Shown: positions 26,062-34,913 of the stretch, piece after piece | Layout of the letters: every line of letters starts with the position of its first letter | Position numbering within the stretch: position 1 is the stretch's first letter | Source: Bifidobacterium sp. | GTDB taxonomy: Bacteria; Actinomycetota; Actinomycetes; Actinomycetales; Bifidobacteriaceae | Assembly: GCF_022647885.1 (NCBI RefSeq) | Contig: NZ_JALCLM010000001.1 | Location: forward strand, 1,178,001 to 1,242,000 | Length of the DNA stretch: 64,000 nt | Direction: 5' to 3' | The notes under the pieces: model-generated | What the model was told of the DNA's origin: nothing | Databases searched by the model: none | The model's input: only the letters and a program-made list of their open reading frames with translations | Translations under genes and position numbers: made by a program

Positions 26062-27639
26062 ATGTTTCAACGCACGGTATTAACGCTCAATGACATCACT
26101 GTTACTCAAATAGGTACATCGAACACACTGTTCGATAGCGCCAATGTGACTTTCTCACAAGGTTGGACGGCCGTTCTCGGAGATAATGGCATAGGCAAAA
26201 CCACGCTCATACGTGTGATTATGGGCGACATTCCCGCAGCACATGGGACTATCACGCCCTCGCCAAAGAATGTGATATTTGGATATTGCCCACAAGATAA
26301 TACGATTCGGCCGAAGAATATAGAGGACTTTGCCTCAGACTGGTCAGCCTTAGCAATCAGTATCAGAGATGATTTGAATCTTGAAGAATCGTGGTTATGG
26401 CGTTTCGAATCTCTCTCAGGTGGTGAGCAGAAGCGTGTTCAGTTGGCTTGCGCATTAGCATTAGATCCTGATGTGCTTATTTTTGACGAACCAAGCAACC
26501 ATGTGGATGAAGTGACTGCACAAGCAATCGCAACGGTGATGCAACATTTTCAGGGTATAGGAATCGTAATTTCGCATGATGTCAATTTGATTAATGCCAC
26601 AGTGCAACAGTGTCTCTTCATGGAACGAAAGCACAGCAATGGACACAATCTGACTGTACTGACCATGAGGAAAGGCAATTACACGCAAGCCGCATCTCAA
26701 GCGCAACTTGAGGCAGACAGTGCCTCTCAAGAGCTAAAAGAAGCCAAACGTACTGCAAACAGAATTGACTCGGCTAAAGCTCATCGAGTATATGAGGCAG
26801 CTCAATCTGCGGCAAAAAGGCGCGGAGACAAGATCGATAGAAAAGACCACGATGCCCGTGCTAAACGACGTTTTGCCATTGTAACAGGTAAAGATGCCCG
26901 TGCCGGTGCTGCTAGTGCACGTATTGATCATCAAGTGCAAGCTGCACACCATCGGGTTGACGGCATAACAACAGCGAGTAAACGTTACGACGGTGATATG
27001 TGGTTAGATGCTCAGGTCAGTCACCGTAAGGAATTGATCAGAATCGAAGAAGGTTTATTACCGTATGCTTCGTCAGATGCGAATGCTCCTCGTGATGCAC
27101 CAAGACGTGGTGTGATTGTTCCGACGCTAAGCGTGGGGCCGCATGATCACATCGGTATTTCGGGGCCAAACGGCACTGGGAAAAGTACGTTATACCGTGC
27201 TGTGCTTGAATGTATTAACGCACAACAAGATGGTGTTTCAGTACTTGCTATCGACCAAATCACTGGTCAGCGCCAAGCCGCATGGGCGATGCAAAGGCTG
27301 CGAGATATGTCATCCCAGGATCGTGCTGCTGTGTTGAGTGCCATGGCTCAACTCAATGCTGACCCTGACAAGCTGCTTACCGGTGAGTCGCCTTCACCAG
27401 GCGAGTTGCGTAAGCTTTTATTGTGTCTAGGCGCTAGAGAACATCCTGAGTTAATTATTATGGATGAACCCACGAATCATCTAGATTTGCATTCGAAGCA
27501 GGCACTGGGCAAGACTCTGGCGGCATTCCCTGGTGCGGTTATGGTAATTTCGCATGACTCATACTTCTTAGATCTCGTTGCTAGCACTCGGTGGGTCCTC
27601 GATTGGAGTACTAGTGGAGCAATCTTGGGCGTTTGTTGA
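26062..27639 (+). CDS. ABC-F family ATPase (ribosome-associated)
   Basis: A 525-residue protein with two ABC ATPase domains and no membrane segments, the ABC-F plan. Domain 1 has Walker A GDNGIGKTT and LSGGEQKRV. A charged, Lys/Arg/Ala-rich helical linker (about 215-330) would reach into the ribosomal E site. Domain 2 has GPNGTGKST but a degenerate signature SPSPGELRK instead of LSGGE. Family members act in translation or protect ribosomes from antibiotics; which applies here is unknown. The start at 26062 has GAGGA six bases upstream. Confidence 0.85.
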   Translation: MFQRTVLTLNDITVTQIGTSNTLFDSANVTFSQGWTAVLGDNGIGKTTLIRVIMGDIPAAHGTITPSPKNVIFGYCPQDNTIRPKNIEDFASDWSALAISIRDDLNLEESWLWRFESLSGGEQKRVQLACALALDPDVLIFDEPSNHVDEVTAQAIATVMQHFQGIGIVISHDVNLINATVQQCLFMERKHSNGHNLTVLTMRKGNYTQAASQAQLEADSASQELKEAKRTANRIDSAKAHRVYEAAQSAAKRRGDKIDRKDHDARAKRRFAIVTGKDARAGAASARIDHQVQAAHHRVDGITTASKRYDGDMWLDAQVSHRKELIRIEEGLLPYASSDANAPRDAPRRGVIVPTLSVGPHDHIGISGPNGTGKSTLYRAVLECINAQQDGVSVLAIDQITGQRQAAWAMQRLRDMSSQDRAAVLSAMAQLNADPDKLLTGESPSPGELRKLLLCLGAREHPELIIMDEPTNHLDLHSKQALGKTLAAFPGAVMVISHDSYFLDLVASTRWVLDWSTSGAILGVC

Positions 27640-27674
27640 GGTCTTTCACCGCAAATTCCACTGCTATGTCAGTT

Positions 27675-27778
27675 GTGTAGGGATTTATTACTATTCGGGC
27701 GATTTTGCTGGTTGAAATCGTTGGAATTCCGCCATTATGATTTTTTGATAGTCGCTGACTCGCAATAAATCCCTACAC
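27675..27778. repeat. 104-bp palindromic element, copy 4
   Basis: Ends GTGTAGGGATTTATT and its near complement AATAAATCCCTACAC. The centre is the perfect palindrome GGAATTCC. It lies between the convergent ABC-F and rarD genes, 36 bp after the ABC-F stop. The right flank is AAACGG, as in copies 1 and 3. Confidence 0.88.
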
Positions 27779-27835
27779 AAACGGAAAAGAGGCTGATGTG
27801 GCAGCAATTCAGACTGAATCAGCCGCCGCTGGTGT

Positions 27836-28804
27836 CTAAACAGGTGCGGTTGGTGCCTGTGGCTGTGTCTGCGACGCTGTAGCGGAGTGCAGTATCGCAG
27901 TTTTCCGGTGCAGGGCAACCAAGGCGAAGGAGTACACGGCCAGTGACAGCCAGATCACGCAGAATGCCAAAAGTACTGTGTGGTTAATGGCTTCGTGGAG
28001 AAAGAAAATTGCAGAAAGAAACTGCAGAGTTGGGTTGATATACTGCACAAACCCAACGGTGAGATACTGAGAGTGCTGCACTCCGTAGGCAAAGGTGATA
28101 AGCGGTACGGCAGTAACGACTCCTGCACCCATCAGTAGCGCGATTATCGTGCTCTGCTGATGTACAATCCCGAATCCTGGTTGCCATATCAACCACAGAA
28201 AAGCTAGAGGAGTGACTACTGCTGTTTCGAAGGTTATGGATTGTAGCGAGTCCAGAGGCACTACTCGTTTTAGTAGACCATAGCCGCAGAAGGTTAATGC
28301 CATAATTAAGCCCAGCCAGGGTACACCACCGCTGCCGAAGATAAATATGCTGACTCCAATGCTTGCCAGTGCAATGGACACCCAACCGAATATATTGGTG
28401 CGTTCGTGTAGCACAAGAATGGCAATGAGCATATTCATCACTGGCATCAAAAAATATGAGGCTGAAGCTTCCAGAGTCTTGCCTGCACCCACCAAAATGA
28501 TATATAGCAGCCAATTCGCGCTGATCAGTAGTGCAGCGATAACAGCCAGTAGAAAGAGTTTTTTGTTTTTCCATAACTTTGCACAACTAGCAATAAAGTG
28601 ACGATGCTTTCGTAGTAGTACCAACAGTACGAACATCGTTATCATCGTGGTAATGATTCGATATGCGAGCACAGTGTTTGGTGGGACGCTGCGCAGAGCA
28701 TCCCAATAGATGGGGAATAATCCCCAAGCTACGCTGGATATGGTTATCGCGAGGAGACCGCGAGGTGTCTGTGTGACAGGAGTGGCCGTAGGCATAGCCG
28801 ACAT
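27836..28804 (-). CDS. rarD: EamA-family transporter, RarD-like
   Basis: A 322-residue inner-membrane protein with about ten helices in two EamA repeats. The opening GLLAITISSVAWGLFPIYWDAL and SANWLLYIILVGAGKTLEASASYFLMPVMNM are strongly RarD-like. RarD proteins belong to the drug/metabolite transporter superfamily; the substrate is unknown, and chloramphenicol-sensitivity annotation should not be taken literally. The C-terminus is a Thr/Gln/Pro-rich tail. It stands alone. Confidence 0.88.
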   Translation of the reverse strand: MSAMPTATPVTQTPRGLLAITISSVAWGLFPIYWDALRSVPPNTVLAYRIITTMITMFVLLVLLRKHRHFIASCAKLWKNKKLFLLAVIAALLISANWLLYIILVGAGKTLEASASYFLMPVMNMLIAILVLHERTNIFGWVSIALASIGVSIFIFGSGGVPWLGLIMALTFCGYGLLKRVVPLDSLQSITFETAVVTPLAFLWLIWQPGFGIVHQQSTIIALLMGAGVVTAVPLITFAYGVQHSQYLTVGFVQYINPTLQFLSAIFFLHEAINHTVLLAFCVIWLSLAVYSFALVALHRKTAILHSATASQTQPQAPTAPV

Positions 28805-28852
28805 ACTACTGACATTATGTGAGCAACACTTTTCTGCCAGCTCATGATGATG

Positions 28853-28888
28853 TCCAGCACGGGTGCACCTTGATCCAGCACGGGTGCA
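28853..28888. repeat. Direct repeat upstream of rarD
   Basis: TCCAGCACGGGTGCA occurs twice, its copies starting 21 bp apart (two helical turns), about 50-85 bp before the rarD start. Spacing on one DNA face suits a tandem regulator-binding site; it could also be a chance duplication. Confidence 0.5.
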
Positions 28889-29020
28889 TAATAGCTTCCA
28901 TACTATCTATACGTACATAAACCCACGATAATTGCACTTCACCACTACTGTGATAACAGATTTTAAGAAGCTCTCAAAGTGTTGCTGGTGCTGATTTGCA
29001 ACTACTGCTACATTCAGTGA

Positions 29021-29698
29021 TCAGAGGACTTTCTGAGGTTGTACTGTCTGTAGTGCACTACGAATATCGGTATCGCCGTCATAGAAATTGAGCGTAGTAC
29101 CGATGGTATTCGGAGCATGCACCGTAGCAACGATTACAGCCGCCACGTTGCCGCGTGAAGTCGAAGGTATGGTTGAAGTTTTCCTCGCCTTATCTATAGT
29201 GATGCGGCCGCTGGGCGTTTCCAATGTCAGTGCGGTTGGACCGAGAATTGTCCAATCTAATGTGGAGTTTCGCAAATACTGATCCGCTGCAGCTTTCGAC
29301 TGCGCATACGCGTACATAGAACTTTCTGGTCCAAATACTTCTGGGTGGTCGGCATCGTAGTAAGAGACAGTAATGAAGCGCTTGATGCCGGTAATTGCCG
29401 CAGCATCGATACTGCGTTTTGCAGCATCGCGATCGACAGCATAGGTCCTTGAGCTGTCACCCCCGCCGGCACCTGCAGACCACACTATGGCGTCGCTTCC
29501 AGAGAACACCTTGGCGAGCTCGTCAGTTGACGCATGTTCTATGTCGAGTACCACGGCGTCTGCTCCGCCTAACTCAACTTCTGTTATCTGCTCAGGGTTA
29601 CGGATGATAGAGGTGAGTGAATCGCCTTCCGCTCTGAACAGTGGGCTCGCCAACAACGCGACTTTCCCGTGACCCCCAATAATAGTGACGTGTGCCAT
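29021..29698 (-). CDS. NAD(P)-binding atypical SDR protein (NmrA/YwnB-like)
   Basis: A 225-residue soluble Rossmann-fold protein. The glycine motif is IIGGHGKVALLASPLF. NAD(P)-binding is followed by DAVVLDIEHAS, IVWSAGAGGG and VSYYDADHPE. The usual SDR YxxxK is not clearly placed, though YAQSKAAADQYL keeps a Tyr-Ser-Lys array. Family members are sugar epimerase-like reductases or redox sensors; no specific substrate can be given. AGGAG precedes the start. It is followed at a distance by RarD on the same strand. Confidence 0.78.
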   Translation of the reverse strand: MAHVTIIGGHGKVALLASPLFRAEGDSLTSIIRNPEQITEVELGGADAVVLDIEHASTDELAKVFSGSDAIVWSAGAGGGDSSRTYAVDRDAAKRSIDAAAITGIKRFITVSYYDADHPEVFGPESSMYAYAQSKAAADQYLRNSTLDWTILGPTALTLETPSGRITIDKARKTSTIPSTSRGNVAAVIVATVHAPNTIGTTLNFYDGDTDIRSALQTVQPQKVL

Positions 29699-30077
29699 GT
29701 CATTCTCCTCCTGATGTTGCTACAGCAGCAAGGCTGGAAAATGAAGTTGCAAGTACGCTGTGAGAAGTCGAATAGTAGGCCTTTCTCAAGTGTCTTGAAT
29801 CGTAACTGCTCACCTTTCCTTCGATTCCCTAACCTTTGTTTTCATTCGACGCTAGCATCAGCGAGCTGGTACAGATGCTAGATATGATCTTTTCAGCACA
29901 TAGGAAAATAGCGCCTGAGATGAGTAGCAATATGTGAGTAGCAGTATTGAGCAGTACTAGTTGAAACAGCACTGTTGAGTGCGAAACAGCACGGTGGAGA
30001 ATAGCACGATGTGAAGCAATGCTAAGTGAAATTATCAAGGCGTGCCTGCATGCACAGAACTCTTGGGGAATGATTCG
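29699..30077. other. 379-bp intergenic region with a 20-bp tandem repeat
   Basis: Between the SDR gene and the ABC-2 permease gene (both minus). A direct repeat of GAAACAGCACTGTTGAG occurs at 29963-29979 and again, with two differences, at 29983-29999. Immediately before it lies a shorter GCAGTA.T.. repeat. No gene is recognised. Confidence 0.55.
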
Positions 30078-30875
30078 TCAGATGTTGAGGTCTCGTGTAT
30101 TGAATATGCGCACAGCACCTACGAATAGAACAATGGCTGCGGTGAACAACACCACCACTCCAACTGCCGCCCATGTCTGCCCTGATACTAGGTCATCAGG
30201 GGAGTAGAGGCTGAACATAGTGAAATATCGGGCAATTTTGAGATTTCCTCCAAGGTTTGCCATCATTTGCACCACATACATCAGTGTGGGTACGCCAGCG
30301 CTGAAGAGTAGTGCGTGACTCGAATCCTGAGCTATAGCTGAGCAGAGAATGCTTATACCAGCGATGCATGATTGAAGTCCAAACAACCCAAGATTGACCA
30401 CCAGCAGTGTACCAATTTCAAGTTGCCCTGGAAATTGAATTTGTGAGACAGTAATTTCTAGCGCTGTGAGATAGAGCACTAGCAATGCTATTTCACTGAT
30501 TAGCACCGTAATCTGAGTCAACATGACCTGTCGCCTCTTAATCGGTGCTGCAAGAAGAGTCACCATAGAGCCCTGGTCAATATGTTTGCTTACTAAAGTG
30601 TTAGCGCTGATCACGGTGAATACCATAGGGAAAATGAGCAACAGCATGCCGTAAAGATACGAGATGATGAAGGCTATGAGATGTGCACTTTGAGCTTTCA
30701 TACCCAGCGAATTCATTACATCAGGCATCGATGCAATGAATTGATTCAACAGTTCAGTTTGTGTGGGGTTGTACATCCCGATGATAATTACGGTGTACAT
30801 AGTGAGCACAACGGCGATGATAACCAGCACTTTCCATGTTTGTGCAATTCCGCGACGATACAATGCAGCATTCAT
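30078..30875 (-). CDS. ABC-2 type transporter permease
   Basis: A 265-residue membrane protein with six predicted helices, starting with ALYRRGIAQTWKVLVIIAVVLTMYTVIIIG and containing the cytoplasmic loop TLVSKHIDQGSMVTLLAAPIKRRQVM typical of ABC-2 (BcrB/NatB-like) exporters. It overlaps the upstream ATPase gene by four bases. It probably exports an antibiotic, lipid or ion; the substrate is unknown. Confidence 0.82.
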   Translation of the reverse strand: MNAALYRRGIAQTWKVLVIIAVVLTMYTVIIIGMYNPTQTELLNQFIASMPDVMNSLGMKAQSAHLIAFIISYLYGMLLLIFPMVFTVISANTLVSKHIDQGSMVTLLAAPIKRRQVMLTQITVLISEIALLVLYLTALEITVSQIQFPGQLEIGTLLVVNLGLFGLQSCIAGISILCSAIAQDSSHALLFSAGVPTLMYVVQMMANLGGNLKIARYFTMFSLYSPDDLVSGQTWAAVGVVVLFTAAIVLFVGAVRIFNTRDLNI

Positions 30876-31768
30876 GATTGATCCCCGTCCCTGTAGTAGT
30901 GCATAAATACCTCTTCGAGACTTTGTGCCGGTGTAAACAGGTTCGTGATGGGATAACGACTCAAGGCAACTAGGAATTCTGATAGATTCCCGCTGATGGT
31001 GACTTCAATGTGTTGCGGATGTAGAACTTTGCAAACAAAATCTTCTTGCAAGAAGCGCTGCGTTGAAGTCTCATCCGCAAAGGCTAAGACATAACGCCGT
31101 GTCTGTTGTGCCTTGAGAGCGTCGATAGAATCGGTGGCAAGCAACCTGCCTTGGTTTATGATGCCAACTCTGTCGCATGTACGTTCGACTTCTTCAAACA
31201 TATGACTTGACATCAGTATGGTCGCTCCGCCACGTTTCTCTTCATCGATTAGTGAGATGAAGCGATTGCGCATTAAAGGGTCAAGTCCACTAGTAGCTTC
31301 ATCAAGAATGAGGACTTCTGGACGTGACATCAATGCTGCGACAATAGCAATCTTCTGCTTTGTTCCTTTGCTCATGCGGCGAATTGGACCTGAAGCGTCG
31401 AGCTCAAAGAGTTCCGTTAATTCACGTCGGCGCCGTGACCCATGAATATGCCGGTAACGCTGTATAAAGTCTAAATAACTGTTTCCCGTCATGTCGTTGA
31501 AAAGGGCGATTTCACCTGGGATGTAAGCAGCTCGAGCTTGTATAGTATCGCGTTCTTTCCAGCAGTCTCTGCCTAATATGGTGCAAGTGCCAGAATTGGG
31601 TTTAAGAAAACCCATCAAATGACGAATTGTGGTCGTCTTGCCTGAACCGTTAGGGCCCAGAAAGCCAAATGCTTCACCTGCTGCGATATCGAACGACAAG
31701 TCGAATACACCCTTGTTTGGCCCATAATCGCGGGTCAAATGGTTAACCGTGATGGTCTGCGCTGACAT
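30872..31768 (-). CDS. ABC transporter ATPase, BcrA/CcmA type
   Basis: A 298-residue nucleotide-binding subunit with Walker A GPNGSGKTT, signature MSKGTKQKI and Walker B VLILDEATSGLD. The signature has MSKGTKQK rather than LSGGQ, common in the BcrA/NatA exporter group. A C-terminal extension (about 215-298) is regulatory in relatives. The ATG at 31768 is preceded seven bases earlier by TATACT, a good -10 box, and no ribosome site is visible, so the mRNA may be leaderless. A GTG two codons upstream is also possible. Operon with the permease. Confidence 0.85.
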   Translation of the reverse strand: MSAQTITVNHLTRDYGPNKGVFDLSFDIAAGEAFGFLGPNGSGKTTTIRHLMGFLKPNSGTCTILGRDCWKERDTIQARAAYIPGEIALFNDMTGNSYLDFIQRYRHIHGSRRRRELTELFELDASGPIRRMSKGTKQKIAIVAALMSRPEVLILDEATSGLDPLMRNRFISLIDEEKRGGATILMSSHMFEEVERTCDRVGIINQGRLLATDSIDALKAQQTRRYVLAFADETSTQRFLQEDFVCKVLHPQHIEVTISGNLSEFLVALSRYPITNLFTPAQSLEEVFMHYYRDGDQS

Positions 31769-32106
31769 ACACACAGTATATAACTTGGAGCTAATGCTTA
31801 GGTGAGCTTTGGGAGTGCTACAACGTGACCATCTCTCGGGATGGCTGGAGCAAATTCCTGACTGAGCATGATGTTTTCAGTCTGAAATTCTACGATGAGC
31901 TGTTGATGCTGTTGTACGTCATATATCCCCAGTTACGTTGTGTGACTACTGCGCTGCCTATTCGGGCAACACCATATATAGCGGCATTGCGATGCATTGG
32001 TAGTGAAGGTGTCGATGTCCGTTGTCAACGGACGAGGTTGTGTATGACGAGCCACCGAAGTTGCCAAAATGCTCATTACTATCAAAGTGTGTAAGGAGGC
32101 ACGGCA
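31769..32106. other. Divergent intergenic region before the PTS genes
   Basis: About 340 bp between the ABC exporter and the PTS regulator gene, holding both promoters. AAGGAGG ends just before the regulator start. An 89-codon frame at 31825-32094 has no ribosome site or recognisable family features, and I do not regard it as a gene. Confidence 0.5.
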
Positions 32107-33597
32107 ATGGCGTCAGATGCAAAAAAATCACTCATTAATTATTTGATGAATAGACGGGATTTTGTTTCAGGTTCAGAACTTTCTGATGCTCTGAATGTAT
32201 CTACCAAAACCGTTTCACGAATTGTTAAAGATGTGAATCGCGAGTCTGCTGACGGATCTGTTATTGATTCTCGCCGAGGTCGTGGCTACCGATTGAATTG
32301 GCAGAATTACTTTGATCGTAAAGATGAGTCGTCAGCAACCACGAATGTTGCTGTACTGAGTTCGGTTGAACGTCGTGATGAAGTCATCAAGCGCCTCCTG
32401 ATTACTGCGCCTCAACGTTATCGTTTGCATGAGGTCTGGGGAAAATACTTCATTAGTGAATCTGCGATTTCCGCTGATTTGAAAGCTCTTCGACGCATGG
32501 CTGATAACTTCCATCTCGAGCTATACAGATCAAGTGACTATATCTGGATTGAGGGTAGTGAAACCAATATACGCAAAGCTATTGCTGATCTATTGGTGTC
32601 GGACGATGTGATTGTCAGCAGCCAATCTATGCAGCCAGATGTGTATGTGCAGAAGCGTGACGCAGCTTTTGTTTCACATCAATTGGAACTTGTGGAGGAA
32701 CTTATACATAGTGAAATTCCTTATCCATATAGTGTGAATCTTTACACTCATTTATACATTCTTATCGAACGTTTCCGGAATGCCAAGGTGCATATTGATG
32801 ATGGCGAAGACATCTGTGACAACGATATGATGAAGCGTCACGAAGATCTTGCAGATGTGTGCGGTCGGGTTATTAAGAATCTTAATGAGTATCTCAATAC
32901 CACGCTGCCCGAAGCAGAAATATACTATTTGTATCAATACTTGACTTCGTCAAGGATTAACAGTACTCAACTGGACACTAGTGAAATCCCTGAGCGTGTG
33001 TTGTCAGTGACGCGATTTCTTATTGACGCAGTGGCTCAGCATCCTGAGTATCAAGACATCAACAAACACGATTTGCTGCTGACACTATCGAAGCATATGA
33101 AGCCGCTGCTGAATCGTCTTGCTAACCACATCAGGGTGATTAATAACTTACTTCAGCAGATCAAACTCGAATATCCTCTACTCTTCCAGAGTGTTCAGTC
33201 TGCGACTCAGCAGCTGGTCAATGAGTATCAACTCAATCCCATTGGTGATGAAGAGGTTGGTTTTATCACGGTGTATTTTGCTCAGGCAATGGAAAATGTA
33301 AGAACTCCAGTCAATATTATCTTGGTGTGCACAACAGGTTTAGGAACTGCCCAGCTCTTACAAGCGAAGATTACTAAACGATTTTCAGAATTTAATATCG
33401 TCGCCACCGTTGCGGCACGGAATCTCAACAGTGAAATAGCGAAGCACCCAGAGGTGCATTTAGTTGTATCCACAATTCGTTTACCGCACGATATCAAGGT
33501 TCCAACTTTAGTAGTCAGCGCAATGCTCACTGTTGAAGACCGTGAACGTATGGAACTTGAAGCCAGCCGTATTAGACATAAAGAGGTGGTCTTATGA
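32107..33597 (+). CDS. PRD-containing PTS transcriptional regulator (MtlR/LicR type) lacking its own EIIA
   Basis: A 496-residue activator whose activity is set by PTS phosphorylation. It has an N-terminal winged HTH (about 5-60, SGSELSDALNVSTKTVSRIV), a second HTH (about 90-165), two PRD modules (about 190-390) and a Gat-type EIIB domain whose phosphorylatable Cys is about residue 408 in VCTTGLGTAQLL. MtlR/LicR relatives usually continue into an EIIA domain. Here the protein stops, and that EIIA is the first half of the next gene, which overlaps by four bases. It is the first gene of the PTS operon and presumably controls it. Confidence 0.88.
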   Translation: MASDAKKSLINYLMNRRDFVSGSELSDALNVSTKTVSRIVKDVNRESADGSVIDSRRGRGYRLNWQNYFDRKDESSATTNVAVLSSVERRDEVIKRLLITAPQRYRLHEVWGKYFISESAISADLKALRRMADNFHLELYRSSDYIWIEGSETNIRKAIADLLVSDDVIVSSQSMQPDVYVQKRDAAFVSHQLELVEELIHSEIPYPYSVNLYTHLYILIERFRNAKVHIDDGEDICDNDMMKRHEDLADVCGRVIKNLNEYLNTTLPEAEIYYLYQYLTSSRINSTQLDTSEIPERVLSVTRFLIDAVAQHPEYQDINKHDLLLTLSKHMKPLLNRLANHIRVINNLLQQIKLEYPLLFQSVQSATQQLVNEYQLNPIGDEEVGFITVYFAQAMENVRTPVNIILVCTTGLGTAQLLQAKITKRFSEFNIVATVAARNLNSEIAKHPEVHLVVSTIRLPHDIKVPTLVVSAMLTVEDRERMELEASRIRHKEVVL

Positions 33598-34493
33598 AAC
33601 GAATGTTGCTTTGGGAACCAAACTGGCAGCTTCATGATAAGGCTGCTCTGCTGTCAAAAGTATCGCAGTACTTACTTGACGAAAAGGCGATTACAGATGC
33701 TGATGAGGTAACCCAAGCACTTGCTATGCGCGAGGATCTCGGTAATGACTTAGTTGCGCCTAATATTGCTATTCCCCATGCCCAGCATGCAGCGGTCAAG
33801 CATGCTGTCTTGCTCTTGGTGAAGCTGAGGCATCCCCTCCAAGATTGGTGTTCTGGTGCCTATGTGGACCGATATATTTTTTCCCTGATTCCGCCAAACC
33901 TATCTGCATGCGATGCAGGTGAGTTGAAAGAATTTTATACCGCTATTGCTGATGATCAAGTGATGAATCGACTGAGCTTGGGTGATCAGAGGGAAATACG
34001 AACAATATTCGCGAGTAGAAAGAAAACAACAGTGGAATCGCTATCTCTTAATGCTGTTCTCGATAGGAACACTATTATGACCAACGTCGAAGCTGACAGA
34101 AAAGACGAGGTCATTGCAACGTTGTCACAAAGGTTGTATGAGCAAGGTTATATTTCCTCGGTTGATGAGTTTGTACAAGCTGTGAACCAGCGCGAACGCG
34201 AAGGGGCTACAGGTATTGGTCAGCATGTTGCGATTCCTCACGGGCGTAGCGACACAGTCACTCGCAACGGGGTTGCCATTGCAGTTCTCAATCATGAAAT
34301 TGAATGGGAATCCCTTGACGATACTGGAGCAAAAGTGGTGGTGCTGTTAACAGTAGGTGCAGGGGGACAAGGTTCGCAGGACCATTTGAAAATGCTATCG
34401 TTATTCGCTCGAAAACTGGGCAAGAATGAGGTAATCGAAGGTCTATTGAAGGCCAATACTATCGATGACGTTATTGCCACGTTTAGCGATTGA
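33594..34493 (+). CDS. Tandem PTS EIIA protein (two EIIA fructose/mannitol-type domains)
   Basis: A 299-residue cytoplasmic phosphocarrier. The first EIIA_2 domain (about 5-140) has its active His62 in APNIAIPHAQ. The second (about 153-299) has His216 in GQHVAIPHGRSD, the canonical fructose-type EIIA motif. The first resembles the EIIA normally fused to the end of MtlR/LicR regulators and may report to the preceding regulator. The second should phosphorylate the EIIB encoded next. It overlaps the regulator gene (ATGA). Confidence 0.88.
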   Translation: MKRMLLWEPNWQLHDKAALLSKVSQYLLDEKAITDADEVTQALAMREDLGNDLVAPNIAIPHAQHAAVKHAVLLLVKLRHPLQDWCSGAYVDRYIFSLIPPNLSACDAGELKEFYTAIADDQVMNRLSLGDQREIRTIFASRKKTTVESLSLNAVLDRNTIMTNVEADRKDEVIATLSQRLYEQGYISSVDEFVQAVNQREREGATGIGQHVAIPHGRSDTVTRNGVAIAVLNHEIEWESLDDTGAKVVVLLTVGAGGQGSQDHLKMLSLFARKLGKNEVIEGLLKANTIDDVIATFSD

Positions 34494-34524
34494 ATTCTTC
34501 ATACTACAAACAAGGAGCAAAACT

Positions 34525-34836
34525 ATGAACATTGTTGGAGTTAGTGCATGCACTGTGGGAATTGCACATACATATATGGCACAGCAAAAACTGGAAGATG
34601 CCGCAAAAGCGGTGAATGATCAAGTCAAAATCGAGACTCAAGGCACCATAGGTATTGAAAATGAGTTGACTGAGCAAGACATCAATGGCGCAGACATCGT
34701 GATTTTAGCTGTCGATGTGAAAATAGCAGGCGAAGAACGTTTTGACGGGAAAAAAGTCGTCAAAGTTTCTACGGCAACTGCCATTAAATCGCCAAACAAA
34801 CTTATTGCGAAACTCCATGAAATAGCGAAGCAGTAG
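34525..34836 (+). CDS. PTS fructose-family EIIB subunit
   Basis: A 103-residue EIIB that passes phosphate from EIIA to the incoming sugar. The phosphocysteine loop is VSACTVGIAHTYMAQQKLE with Cys9. Most relatives read CPTGIAHT, so the Pro-Thr after Cys is replaced by Thr-Val here. The start at 34525 has AAGGAG upstream. It stands as a separate polypeptide between EIIA and EIIC. Confidence 0.92.
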   Translation: MNIVGVSACTVGIAHTYMAQQKLEDAAKAVNDQVKIETQGTIGIENELTEQDINGADIVILAVDVKIAGEERFDGKKVVKVSTATAIKSPNKLIAKLHEIAKQ

Positions 34837-34913
34837 TGCTGAGGAATCGATATCTATTAATTCTTCATGAGTAGTAATGATTAACAACATCAATTATGAC
34901 AAGGACGTCAATA

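Noticed and set aside
27984..28586. 200-codon minus-strand frame overlapping rarD in another frame
   Set aside because: rarD has clear transmembrane and family motifs; the alternative frame is Cys/His-rich and random-looking.
31825..32094. 89-codon frame just before the PTS regulator, in the same frame
   Set aside because: It ends in a stop before the regulator, has no Shine-Dalgarno and no recognisable content; not a missing regulator N-terminus because the HTH is complete.
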